Shown here one piece after another: positions 45,443-55,612 of a stretch of DNA of 64,000 bases. The first letter of the stretch is position 1. Each line of letters begins with the position of its first letter. Under the pieces are notes generated by a model. That model was given only the letters and a program-made list of their open reading frames with translations, was not told the origin of the DNA and searched no databases. This DNA comes from CAWBCR01 sp963787375 (lineage in GTDB: Bacteria; Chloroflexota; Anaerolineae; Aggregatilineales; UBA3940), in contig CAWBCR010000011.1 in NCBI GenBank assembly GCA_963787375.1, positions 124,001 to 188,000 on the forward strand, written 5' to 3'. The translations under genes and the position numbers were made by a program.

Positions 45443-47686
45443 TCACCGAGGCCGAACTCATGCTCGACAAGGCCCTCGAAGAAAAGGGCCGGACACCCCC
45501 GTCTCGTTTCCCAATACCGCCTACTATCTGCCGTTGATCTTCGGCATGACCGGGCATCGCGGTGGAAACACTCGGCCAGCTTCCTGAGGTCATCGGCCAT
45601 GCGCGCCAGCTTCTGCACCCGGTGCCGTCCGTGCACCACTGGACGCCCTACCTGGGCGAGACGCTCGACAGCGGCATGGCGACCCTGCTGGCGGCCGAGA
45701 TCATCGAAGCCATCCGCTTCATTTATGGCCTGCAGCCGGAGCCGATGCCGGGCTTCCACCTGGCAGGCGGCACCTCCTTCACCAGCCCCGACGCCGGGGT
45801 GGGCGGCGGAGATGACGGCGGGCACCTCAACGGGCCTATCGATGACATCCAGCTGCGCTCCTGGGGCATCCAACTGGTGGACGGGCGCATGCCCGGCTTC
45901 GCCGCCATCGTCGGCGCAGCCAAGTCCAACGAGGTCGCCGTCAAGATCGTGCGCGAGCTGCAGCGCCGCAACATCCTGACCTTCCTGTCCGGCAACGTCA
46001 ACGGGCGCAGCATCATCCACCAGTTGACCGAAGAAGGCGTCGAACTGGGCTACGATACCTACACCGTGCCCTTCGGCACCGATACACTCAGCGCGATCTA
46101 CGCCCTGGGCTTTGCCACCCGCTCGGCGCTGACCTTCGGCGGCATGAAGGGCGGCATGGCGCGCGACATCCTGCTCTACAACAGGGACCGCGTGTTTGCC
46201 TTCGTGCTGGCGCTGGGCGAGGTGGACGACCTGAAGTATGCGGCGGCTGCCGGGGCGATCAACTTTGGCTTCCCGGTGATTGCCGATACCGTCATCCCCG
46301 AAATCCTGCCGACCGGCGTCACCACCTACGAGCACGTCGTCAGCATGCCCTTCAACGAGATCGAGGGCGCGGATGACCTGGAGCGGGCCGAGCGCCTGGT
46401 GCAGAAGTGCATCGAGGTGCGCGGCGTCAAGGTCAAGGTGGCCGACGTGCCTGTGCCGGTGCCCTATGGCTCGGCCTTCGAAGGCGAGGTGGTGCGCAAG
46501 GCCGACATGCGCGTCGAATTCGGCGGCAAGAACTCGCGCTGCTTCGAATACCTGCACATGGCCGCGCTGGACGAGGTCGTCGATGGCAAGGTCGAGGTGG
46601 TCGGCCCAACCTTTGATGACATCGAGCCCGGCGGCTACATGGACATGGGCATCGTCGTCAGCGTGGCGGGCCGCCAGATGCAAGAAGATTTCGAGCCGGT
46701 GCTGGAGCGCCAGATCCACTACTTCGTCAACGGCGCGTCGGGCATCCAGCACATCGGCCAGCGCGACATCGCCTGGATCCGCATCTCCAACAATGCTGCC
46801 GACAAGGGCTTCAACCTGGAGCACTTCGGCAAAATCCTGCATGCCCGCTTCCACGCCGATTTCGGCGCCATCGTCGACAAGGTGCAGGTGACGATCTACA
46901 CCGATCCCGAGCCCTTCGCCGAGTGGCTGGAGAAGGCCCGCGCAGGCCTACGACTACCGCAACAAGCGCCTGGCCGACCTGACCGACGAGCTCGGTGGAC
47001 GAGTTCTACTCCTGCACGCTGTGCCAGTCCTTCGCGCCGAACCACGTCTGCATCGTCAGCCCGGAGCGGCTGGGCCTGTGCGGCGCGTACAACTGGCTGG
47101 ACTGCAAGGCGTCCTTCAGCATCAACCCCACCGGCCCCAACCAGCCGATCAAGCTCGGCTCGCTGCTCGACGCCGGATCAAAGGCTACTGGACCGGCATC
47201 AACGACTATGCGCAGGTCGGCTCGCACGGCGTGGTCGAGAAGTTGCCATGTACTCGATCATGGAGAACCCGATGACGGCCTGCGGCTGCTTCGAGTGCAT
47301 CGTCATGCTGATCCCTGAGGCGAATGGCGTGATGGTCGTCAGCCGCGAGGATCACCAGCATGACGCCGGCCGGTATGACCTTCAGCACGCTGGCCGGCAT
47401 GGCGGGCGGTGGCCTGCAGACCCCCGGCGTGATGGGTGTCGGCAAGTTCTACCTGATCAGCCCGAAGTTCATCTCCGCCGATGGCGGCTTCAAGCGCATC
47501 GTTTGGATGAGCAGCTTCCTGAAGGAGTCGATGGCCGACGAGCTGAAGGCCGTTGCCGAGCGCGAAGGCGACCCGGACCTGATCGACCGCATCGCCGACG
47601 AGCGCGTCGCGACCACGGTCGACGAGCTGTTGGCCTGGCTGGAAGAGCACAACCACCCGGCGCTGGTCATGGACCCGATCTTCTAG
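45394..47686 (+). CDS. acsB: Acetyl-CoA synthase (bacterial type), frameshifted in this assembly
   Basis: Makes acetyl-CoA from CO, CoA and the methyl group on the corrinoid protein. Corrected length is about 763 residues, so it includes the N-terminal CODH-contact domain missing in archaeal forms. A-cluster ligands are all present: SCTLCQSFAPNHVC then GLCGAYNW, and the Cys-Gly-Cys dinickel site in TACGCFECIV. A long uninterrupted stretch runs 45562-46940. Shifts lie near 45489, 45552, 46945, 46990, 47173, 47243 and 47352. The start ATG has GGAGG six bases upstream. It is followed by a perfect 28-base palindrome. Confidence 0.92.
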
Positions 47687-47698
47687 ACGCAGATCTCC

Positions 47699-47726
47699 GC
47701 AGGGGCACGGCATGCCGTGCCCCTGC
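47699..47726 (+). repeat. Perfect palindrome between acsB and the CBS gene
   Basis: Two 14-base arms (GCAGGGGCACGGCA and its complement) with no spacer, 12 bases past the acsB stop. It belongs with the GCAGGGGCG/GTAGGGGCG stems at 50933 and 58138. It may attenuate transcription or protect the upstream mRNA. Confidence 0.75.
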
Positions 47727-47749
47727 GCCCTGCGACGAGCGATGCACCC

Positions 47750-48274
47750 ATGACCACCGACAGCGCGGCGCCCCCAGGCTGGTGCGTGATCTGATGACCG
47801 TTGGTGTCGTCACCTGCCCGCCGCGTCTGACCCTGATGGAGCTGGCCCGCCTGTTCCTTGAGAAAGATGCCGAGGGCGTGATCGTCCTGGATGAAGAGGG
47901 CCACGCCAGCGGGGTTGTCAGCCAGGACGAGATGGTCCGGGCCTATGCGCACCCTGCCGCCGAGACGCTGACGGCCGAAGACATCATGCGCGACGACATC
48001 CCGGAGGTGCCGCCCGACATCCCGCTGCACGCTGCGGCGCAGATCATGCACGATATGGGCGTGCGCGCCGTGTACTCGATGCATCACGCCGGAGGCATCG
48101 CGTATCCATCCGCGATTGATCTCGTACCGGCATATCCTGCGCCATCTGGCCGCTGCAAGCCGACGACGAACTGAGCGATCTGGGCATCCGGCCGAGCGCC
48201 GCCCGCCGCTGGAAGTCTTTATCGAGAAGCGCGACGCCGCCCGGCGTCAATCGAAATCACATAACCAGGAGTAA
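47750..48274 (+). CDS. CBS-domain pair protein, frameshifted
   Basis: About 173 residues after correction, consisting of two CBS motifs: VRDLMTVGVVTCPPRLTLMELARLF...GVIVLDEEGHASGVVSQDEMV and AEDIMRDDIPEVPPDIPLHAAAQIMHDMGVRAVYSM. CBS pairs usually bind AMP, ATP or SAM and regulate a partner. Shifts near 47779, 48117 and 48157 separate the start, the body and a C-terminal tail that ends PLEVFIEKRDAARRQ before TAA at 48272. In this operon position it could sense adenylate charge for ACS or the corrinoid protein, which is inference. Confidence 0.75.
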
Positions 48275-48279
48275 ATCCC

Positions 48280-49253
48280 ATGCCTGTTGAAATCCCGAAA
48301 GACAAATGGCCCGGTTCGGTCAAACCGTCACTCTGGGCGGCACTGCTGCCGATGGCGGCACGCGCGCCCACACGGTCACCGTCGGCGGCGAGAAGGCCCT
48401 GCCCTTCATGCACTTCGAAAGTCCCACGCCCCACCGCCCGGTCGTGGCGATGGAGATTAAGGACCGCCGCCCGGACGACTGGTCGCCGCTGCTGCTCGAG
48501 GCCTGGGGCGAGCGCCGTCGATGACCCGGCGGCCTGGGCCAAAGCGGCCGAGGATGCTGGCGCCGACGTGATCGAGCTGCTGTTCAGCCTGACCGACGCC
48601 GACGGCAATCCCACCACGCCGGACGTCGCCGTCGAGCGGTCAAGACGGTGCTGGGGCGACCGGCCTGCCGCTGCTGGTGTTTGGACCCGGCCAGGCGGAT
48701 GTGGACAACGATTGCTGGTGGCGGTGGCCGAAGCGACCAAGGGCGAGCGGCTGGTGCTGGGCATCTGCGAAGATAAGAACTACCGCACCATCGTCGCCAC
48801 GGCCATGGCCAACGGCCATCTGGTCAGCGCCCGCACGCCGATGGACGTGAACCTCGCCAAGCAGCTCAACATCCTGATCAGCGATATGGGCCTGCCGGCT
48901 GACCGCATCCTGATGGACCCCACCACCGGCGCGCTGGGCTATGGCATCGAGTACGGCTACTCGGTGATGGAGCGGCTGCGCCTGGCCGCCCTGCAGGGCG
49001 ACGTCAATGACCCAGTTGCCCATGCTCGTCACCCCCGGCTTCGAAGCCTGGAAGACCAAAGAAGCGAAGGTCGGCGAGGGCGTCCCCGCAGCCTGGGGCG
49101 ACTGGCACGAACGCGCGATCAACTGGGAAACGCTCACCGCCATGGCGCTGCTCGAATCCGGCGCGGACATCATCGTCCTGCGCCATCCTGAAAGCGTCAA
49201 GCGCGTCAAGGCGGCCATTGACGACCTCATGGCTGTGCCACGAAACCGCTTAA
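48280..49253 (+). CDS. acsD: Corrinoid/iron-sulfur protein small subunit, frameshifted
   Basis: Small (TIM-barrel) subunit of the CoFeSP that carries the methyl group from AcsE to ACS. Corrected length is about 324 residues. MPVEIPKDKWPGSV opens the protein; TLGGTAADGGTRAHTVTVGG and AMEIKDRRPDDWSPLLLEAW follow in another frame, then LVLGICEDKNYRTIVATAMA, LAKQLNILISDMGLPADRILMDPTTGALGYGIEYGYSVMERLRLAALQGD, and AWKTKEAKVGEGVPAAWGD. These are canonical AcsD blocks. Shifts near 48320, 48516, 48637, 48655, 48707, 49008 and 49238; the corrected stop is TAA at 49251. AGGAG lies nine bases before the ATG. Confidence 0.88.
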
Positions 49254-49301
49254 GAAGACTATGCGGTCAAATACTTAGCGCCCTGCAAGGAGAGTATCAA
49301 C

Positions 49302-50646
49302 ATGCCGCTCATGGCATTCAGATTTACAAACTGCTGCCGCAGACCAACTGCAAGGAATGCGGCTTCCCGACCTGCCTGGCCTTTTGCCATGAAACTGGCG
49401 GCCAAGCAGGTCGAACTGTCCGCCTGCCCGCACGTCAGCGAAGAGTCGAAAGCCCAGCTGGCCGAGTCGGCGGCGCCGCCCGATGCGCCTGGTCACGCTC
49501 AAGGCCAACGGCCACGAGGTCAAGGCCGGCAACGAAGTGGTGCTGTTCCGCCACGAAAAGACGTTTTATAACAAGCCGGGCATGTTCATCCGCGTTAAGC
49601 GACGACGATGCCCGCCGCCGATATCACGGCCAAAGTCAAGGCCGCGGACGGCTACACCGTCAACTACGTGGGCATCGAACTGACGCTGGACGGCTTCGCC
49701 GTGAAGCGGCCACCGGCGATCCCGGCCGCGTTTGCCGCCGCCATCGAGGCAGTGCGCGCGGCCAGCCACCGCCCGCTGATCCTGATCGCCGACGACCCGG
49801 CAGTGATGGCCGCCGGGCTGAACGCCTTCGACGGCGAAGCCCCCTGATGTACGCTGCCGATGCCGACAACTGGGAAGCGATGGCCGCCCTGGCCAAGCAG
49901 CACAGTGCGCCGCTGGCCGTCATCGGCCGACACGCTCGACGACCTGGCCGACCTGACCGAGAAGATCAAGGGCAAGGGCGTCGAGGACATGGTGCTCGAC
50001 CCGGCCAGCGCACGATCTCAGCAAGCTCGCTGGCGCTCAACACCCAGATCCGCCGGCTGGCGCTCAAGAAGAACTTCCGGCCGCTGGGCTACCCCAGATC
50101 GCCTTCCCCGGCGACGCCGACGACCCGGCCCGCGAGTCGGTGCTGGCGGCCCAGGCTATCGCCAAGTATGCCGGCTTCGTCGTGCTCGACACTTCGCGCC
50201 GGAGCTGGTCTACCCGCTGCTGGTGCTGCGCCAGAATATCTACACCGATCCGCAGAAGCCGATCCAGGTGCAGCCCGGCCTGTACGAGATCAACGACCCG
50301 AAGCCGGAAGACCCGGTGCTGGTCACCACCAACTTCAGCATCACCTACTTCAGTGTCGCCAACGAGGTCGAAGGCGCGGGCCTGCCCGCCTGGCTGCTGG
50401 TGGCCGACGCCGAAGGCATGAGCGTGCTGACGGCCTGGGCCGCCGGCAAGTTCGATGCCGAGCGCATCGCCAAGGCAGTCAAGGCGATTCGGCGTCGCCG
50501 ACAAAGTCACCAAAAAGCGCATCGTCCTGCCCGGCCACGTGGCGGTGCTGTCCGGCGAGTTGGAGGAGGAGTTGCCCGGTTGGGAAATCCGCGTCGGCCC
50601 ACGCGAGGCAGTCGATCTGCCTGCGTTCATGAAACAGGCGCTGTAG
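49302..50646 (+). CDS. acsC: Corrinoid/iron-sulfur protein large subunit, heavily frameshifted
   Basis: Holds the [4Fe-4S] cluster and cobamide. Corrected length is about 446 residues, as usual. The cluster motif is TNCKECGFPTCLAFAMKLA; further blocks are VTLKANGHEVKAGNEVVLFRHEKTFYNKPGMF, LALNTQIRRLALKKNFRPLGYP, LLVLRQNIYTDPQKPIQVQPGLYEI and TTNFSITYFSVANEVEGAGLPAWLLVADAEGMSVLTAWAAGK, the corrinoid-binding part. I count about 14 single-base shifts (near 49315, 49388, 49482, 49600, 49613, 49705, 49730, 49843, 49928, 50008, 50026, 50093, 50193, 50488), the densest in the window. No stop appears in the corrected frame. Confidence 0.87.
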
Positions 50647-50662
50647 CGCGCCTGGAGGCCCT

Positions 50663-50917
50663 ATGACCGAGCCACAGGATCCCCTGCCCGCCGTCATTCA
50701 TCTGGGAGCGACCGCTCGTCTTCGAGCGACGGCCAGCCAGTACCAGTGCGACAACTGCCCGCCCGACCGCGTATGTGCGTGGGCGTGCGTGCAGGGCGCT
50801 GGCATGGAAGAGATCGTCATTGGCGCGGCGCTGGCCATCGAGGGCGTTCCCGGCAGCCTGTACGCCGATCCCGCCGTCGAGCCAACGCAGGACGCGCTGT
50901 GGGATTCGTTTAACTAG
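50663..50917 (+). CDS. Small Cys-rich protein within the acs operon
   Basis: 84 residues, intact. The centre has QYQCDNCPPDRVCAWACVQ, four Cys in a C-x2-C-x6-C-x3-C pattern that could bind zinc or an Fe-S cluster. The surrounding sequence (AVIHLGATARLRATASQ, EEIVIGAALAIEGVPG) gives no family. Starts 16 bases after acsC with a GGAGG ribosome site, so it is co-transcribed with it. Possible roles are CoFeSP maturation or electron transfer; both are guesses. Its length and clean frame argue that it is a real gene. Confidence 0.65.
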   Translation: MTEPQDPLPAVIHLGATARLRATASQYQCDNCPPDRVCAWACVQGAGMEEIVIGAALAIEGVPGSLYADPAVEPTQDALWDSFN

Positions 50918-50932
50918 ACAACAGCATAAGTC

Positions 50933-50962
50933 GCAGGGGCGTAGCACGAACTACGCCCCTGC
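50933..50962 (+). repeat. Stem-loop before the RACo gene
   Basis: Perfect 12-base arms GCAGGGGCGTAG/CTACGCCCCTGC with a six-base loop, 15 bases past the small gene's stop. It is the same element type as those at 47699 and 58138. There is no T run, so termination is doubtful. Confidence 0.75.
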
Positions 50963-50989
50963 CTTCCGACAACTCATACCAGGACATCG

Positions 50990-52978
50990 ATGGCTCAACA
51001 TACCGTCACATTCGACATCGCCCCCGAGCCCGTCTACGTCTCGACCGGCACGCTGCTGGTCGAAGCGGCGCGGACGGCGGGGATCGACATCGCGCAGCCG
51101 TGCGGTGGGCAGGGACGCTGCGGGCGCTGCGCGGTGCAGATCACGGCAGGGGATATCCGCCGCCGCAGCACGCTGCGCCTCTCGCCCGAAGACGTGGCCG
51201 CCGGCTACGCGCTGGCCTGCCAGTCGGTCGTGGAAGGCGACGTGTCGGTCAGCGTGCCGCCGCAGGAGAAGATCGAGCGGCGCCTGACTACCGACCGCGT
51301 CGTCGCAGAGGTGGTCGTGCCGGCGGGCTACGACCCTGCCAGCGCGCAGACCATCCGCCGCTACCAGCTTACCCTGACCCCGCCCAGCATGGAAGACCAG
51401 ACCGACGACTGGAGCCGCCTGCAGACCGCGCTGCGCCAGCAGGCCGACGTCGGCGACGTGCAGGTCTCGCTGGAGACGCTGCAGCGCATCGGGGCCGTGC
51501 TGCGCGAGGGCGAGTGGAAGGTCACGGCGATCTTCGACTCCGCCACGTGGGACTGCCCCGCCTGCCCCGCCCGGCTGATCGACCTGCGGCCCGGGCATGT
51601 CGAGGCTGATGCCCCGCTGTGGGGCGTCGCCGTCGACATCGGCACGACGACCGTCTCGGTGTGGCTGGTCGACCTGATCAGCGGCGAGGTGCGCGCGCAG
51701 GTGGCCGAGTACAACGGCCAGATCGCGCGCGGCGAAGACGTCATCTCGCGCATCATCTATGCCAGCAAGCGGCAGCAACGGCCACAGCAACCGCGACGAG
51801 ATGCGCAGCCGCGTGCTCGACACCATCGCGGCGCTGGTCGAGGCGGCCTGCAAGCGTAACCAGATCGCGCCCACCGAGATCGTGAAGGCGACCATCTCCG
51901 GCAACAGCACCATGATCCACCTGCTGCTCGGCCTGCCTGCCGAAAGTATCCGGCTGTCGCCGTTTGTCACCGCCATCAACCACGTGCCGACGCTCACTGC
52001 GCGGCAGGTCGGGCTGTCGATCCATCCGGAGGCAACCGTCGACTGCCTGCCGGGCGTGGCCAGCTATGTGGGCGCGGACATCACCGCCGGCGTGCTGTCC
52101 TCCGGCATGGACGACACCGACAAAGTGACCCTGTTCCTCGACGTGGGCACCAACGGCGAGACGGTCCTCGGCACCTCCGATTGGCTGGTGACCTGCGCCT
52201 GTTCCGCCGGCCCGGCCTTTGAAGGCGCGGGCGTGCGTGACGGCATGCGCGCCACCAGAGGCGCCATCGAAGAAGTGTGGATCAACGGCGACACGTACGA
52301 GCCGACCTTCCGCGTGATCGGCGGCGTCAAGCCGCAGGGGATGTGCGGCAGCGGCCTGATCTCGCTGCTGGCCGAGATGTTCCTGACCGGCGTGATCGAC
52401 AAGGCGGCAACATCAACACTCACCTCGATACGCCGCGCGTCCGCGAGGGCGAGCATGGCGCCGAATACGTCGTCGCCTGGGCAGCCGAAACCTCCACCGG
52501 GCAGGACATCGTCATCACCCGCGTCGACATCGACAACCTGCTGCGCGCCAAGGCCGCCATCTATGCCGGATTCACCGTCCTGGCGGACAGCGTCGGCGTG
52601 CCGCTGGAGACGGTCGAACAGGTGCTGATCGGCGGCTCATTCGGCAAGTACATCAACGTGGAAAAGGCGGTGCAGATTGGCCTGCTGCCGGACATGCCCT
52701 GGGAGCAGTTCCAGTTCCTGGGCAACACCTCGGTCAAGGGCGCGTATCTCGCCCTGCTCGACCGCGCGCAGCGCGTGCGCATCAAGGACATCGCCAGCCG
52801 CATGACCTATATCGAGCTATCCGCCGACAACACGTTCTATGACGCGTTCACGTCGGCGCTGTTCCTGCCTCACACGGATCTGTCACGCTTCCCATCGGTG
52901 GAAGCGGCCATGGTCAACAAGGAATGGAGGCAGATGTACATCATCGGCGAGAAATTCACATTATCTCTGAGAAGGTAA
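50990..52978 (+). CDS. RACo-type reductive activator of the corrinoid protein (2Fe-2S + ASKHA ATPase), frameshifted
   Basis: Uses ATP to push an electron onto inactive Co(II) CoFeSP. About 645 residues. N-terminal ferredoxin domain with PCGGQGRCGRCAVQ and a later LACQ, a linker, then the ASKHA domain starting GVAVDIGTTTVSVWLVDL, with SGNSTMIHLLLG, LFLDVGTNGETVLG, CSAGPAFEGAGVRDGMRA and LIGGSFGKYINVEKA. Shifts near 51771 and 52406. Uncorrected, its frame runs through the acsE start to 52978; the family normally ends near PSVEAAM, so a stop near 52925 was probably lost by an indel. Confidence 0.87.
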
Positions 52979-53857
52979 AGAGCCCTGCGGAGAAAGACGC
53001 CAAGTTCTTCCAGGAGCTGGCAGTCAGGCAGGTTGAGGCCGGCGCGCAGGCGCTCGACATCAACCTGGGGCCGCGCAAGAAGGACTGGCGAGGAGGTCTT
53101 CCCCTGGATGGTGGAGACGGTGCGAGGCGGTGGTCGACGTGCCGCTGAGCTTCGACAGCACCAATCTGGTGGGCATCGAAGCCGGGCTGAAGAAGATCAC
53201 CAAGGCGCAGCCCATCATCAACTCGACCTCCGCCGAGCCGGAGCGGCTGGAGAAAGTGCCGCTGGTCGCCAAGCAGTACAACACCCGGCTGATCGCGCTG
53301 ACGATGGGTAAGAGCGGCATCCCGGTCGGCGCCGACGAGCGCGTCAATATCGCCATCGAGAAGCTGATCCCGCGCATGCATGGAGATCGACTATCCGATT
53401 GTCGAACCTGATCATCGACCCGCTGGTGCTGACCGTCTCCGGCTGCCAGGAATACTGCCCGCAGCTGATCGAAGCGGTGCGCACGCTGCAGTATGCCTGG
53501 GACCCGCCGCCGGCGATCTCGGTCGGTCTGTCGAACGTCTCCAACGCCGTGCCCAGCGAGAACCGCCCGCTGATCAACCGCGTCTATCTGGCGATGCTGA
53601 TGGGCGTCGGGCTTGCAGATGATGATCGCCGATCCGCTCGACAAGAAGCTGAAGGAGGTCATCCGCACCATCGAGAACCGCGACGACAGCACGCCCGTCA
53701 GGCGGCTGTATCTGGCGATCCACGACCGCACCGCGGCGATGGAAGAGCCAACCATCGACGACGTGGATATGACCGACCCGGAGCAGGCCGCGATCTGGAA
53801 AACCGTGCAGATCCTGCTCAACAAGGTCATCTACGCCGACTCGTATCTCCAGCAGTA
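52934..53857 (+). CDS. acsE: Methyl-THF:corrinoid iron-sulfur protein methyltransferase, frameshifted
   Basis: Moves the methyl group from CH3-H4folate to CoFeSP. Corrected length is about 306 residues with a DHPS-like barrel: HIISEKVKSP, AGAQALDINLGP, VDVPLSFDSTNLVGIEAGLKK, PIINSTSAEPERLEKVPLVAKQY, LIALTMGKSGIPVGADERV, GLSNVSNAVPSENRPLINRVYLAM. These match the folate-binding D-x-N and N-S-T-S motifs. Shifts near 52964, 53089, 53124, 53376, 53406 and 53613. Start MYIIGEK is preceded by TGGAGG. A GC-rich hairpin at 53880 closes this part of the operon. Confidence 0.87.
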
Positions 53858-53879
53858 GCCGGCCTGTTGATTGCATACG

Positions 53880-53911
53880 ACGGGGCGCAGCGTGCCAGCG
53901 CCGCGCCCCGT
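53880..53911 (+). terminator. Hairpin after acsE
   Basis: Arms ACGGGGCGC/GCGCCCCGT with a 14-base loop and a TTGTTG tail, 22 bases past the acsE stop. The 200 bases up to the next gene also hold a GGGCGG/CCGCCC stem near 54028. A partial terminator or an internal promoter for the MetVF-CooC part is possible; I see no clear promoter. Confidence 0.65.
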
Positions 53912-54071
53912 TTGTTGCGTCGGGACCGTGGGCCTGCATGTGAATGTCACACCGGCTTAGTGACGAATTCCACTAGCAGCAGCCCTCGTCGCGCGCTATT
54001 CTGATAATACTTATCTTTTATATCTGCCGTGGGCGGTAGAGCCGCCCACCCCACCATCAGGGGGAAGCCTC

Positions 54072-55549
54072 ATGCCCGTCTTCACACCTGCACGCCGCTG
54101 GCAGCCACCCTTCCGGCCCTTCAAGCGCGAGCCGTTTGGACGGCGTGCCCTCGAGTCACTGGAACTGGCGTCAAAGGTCCGCTGTTCGGCTGCCGGATGT
54201 GCGGCAACTGTCTGCTGCAAGAAACCGCTTTCATCTGCCCGATGGAGTGCCCTAAGGGTGCGCGCAACGGCCCTTGCGGCGGCTCGACGGAAGAGCACTG
54301 TTACGTCGACGAGACACGGCCCTGTATCTGGTACAAGATCTACGAGCGGTCTTTCCAGATGGGCCGCGAGGAAAAACTGCTGGAAGTGCTGCCGCCGCTG
54401 GACTGGGACAAGGTCGGCGGCGAGACCTGGGGTGACGTCGTCGATCAGGTCGGCGAAGTCGGCACCGGCAAGTTCGTGCGCGGCATGCTCTCCGGCGACG
54501 CTGAAAAGCGCCACAATACCTGGGAATCGGTCTTCCGCCCGGTGCGCCAGCCGGACTGGTGGCAGGGCGACTCCGAGTACCACGCGCCGGCCTACACCGA
54601 GCCGATCTCTGAGCTGGAGCGACGCCTGCGCGCGGGCGAGTTCGTGGTCACGGCCGAGGTCGCGCCGCCGCTGAGCACCGCCACCGGCAAGCTGACCCGC
54701 AACATCGAGATGGTCAAGCCCTACGTGGCCGCGATCAATTTCACCGATAACCCGTCGGCCACCGCCCGCATGTCCAGCCTGGCGTGCAGCACGATGGCGA
54801 TGCAGGATGGCGCCGAGCCGGTGATGCAGATCGCCGCCCGCGACCGCACCCGCATCGGCCTGCAGGCCGAAGTGATCGGCGCGAGCGCGCTGGGCATCCG
54901 CAATATCCTGTGCCTGTCGGGCGACCAGGCCGCATGGGCCCTGCCCCGATGGGCCGCCTCGACGTCATCGACATGGACTCGGTCCAGATGCTGTGGATTC
55001 TGCGCCGCATGCGCGACGAGGGCCACTACCTCGATGGCCGCACGATCAAGAACCCACCGCAGATCTTCCTGGGCGCGGCAGCCTCGCCGTTCGCCTCGCG
55101 GCCTGAGTTCCAGGCCATCCGCGAGCACAAGAAGGTCAATGCCGGGGCGCAGTTCTTCCAGACCAACCTGGTCTTTGATCCGGACGGCATGGAAGTCTGG
55201 CTGAACGAGCTGGCCAAGCGCAACATCCTGGACAAGGTCTACATCCTGATCGGCATCACGCCGCTCAAGAGCTACAAGATGGCCGAATACATGCACAACG
55301 AGGTGCCCGGCGTCTTCATCCCGGAGAAGATCCTCAAGCGCATGGAAGCGCCGGCGACGGCGCGGAAGAAGAAGGCGTCGCCATCGCGCTGGAGCTGATC
55401 GAGGCGATCAAGGGCAAGCAGGGCGTCAACGGCCTCCATCTCATGGCGGTTGGCTGGGAGGAGATCGTGCCGCGCATCGTCACCGAGGCCGGGTTGCTCC
55501 CGCCCGATTTCGTGCCGGAGACGGTCGCCGAGGCCGCCACGCAGGACTG
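54072..55549 (+). CDS. metF: Fused MetV-MetF methylene-tetrahydrofolate reductase, frameshifted
   Basis: Reduces methylene-H4folate to methyl-H4folate, feeding AcsE. About 491 residues. The N-terminal 190 match the MetV (MTHFR C-terminal-like) subunit with GCRMCGNCLLQETAFICPMECPKG and ARNGPCGGSTEEHCYVDE, a Cys-rich metal-binding part. The rest is a MetF barrel (FVVTAEVAPPLSTATGKL, NFTDNPSATARMSSLA, LGIRNILCLSGDQ, LGAAASPFASRPEFQ, GAQFFQTNLVFDPDGMEVWL). In most acetogens these are two genes. Shifts near 54173, 54938 and 55357. The Cys-rich part suggests partners beyond NAD(P)H, unseen here. Confidence 0.85.
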
Positions 55550-55565
55550 ATAACAGACAATCGAT

Positions 55566-55590
55566 AGGGGCGACCACAAGGGTCGCCCTT
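55566..55590 (+). terminator. Hairpin between metVF and cooC
   Basis: Ten-base arms AGGGGCGACC/GGTCGCCCTT with one G-U pair and a five-base loop, followed by ATAATAAAG. It sits 16 bases past the stop and 22 before cooC, so it probably tunes rather than stops expression. Confidence 0.65.
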
Positions 55591-55612
55591 ATAATAAAGA
55601 GGGTATTGTGAT

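Noticed and set aside
43369..53857. Programmed ribosomal frameshifting as the reason for the many frame changes
   Set aside because: There are too many sites, they lack a shared slippery sequence and downstream structure, and both directions of shift occur within one gene.
43369..55549. Wood-Ljungdahl genes as ordinary pseudogenes
   Set aside because: Corrected frames show no stops and all metal ligands are kept; real decay would show both kinds of damage.
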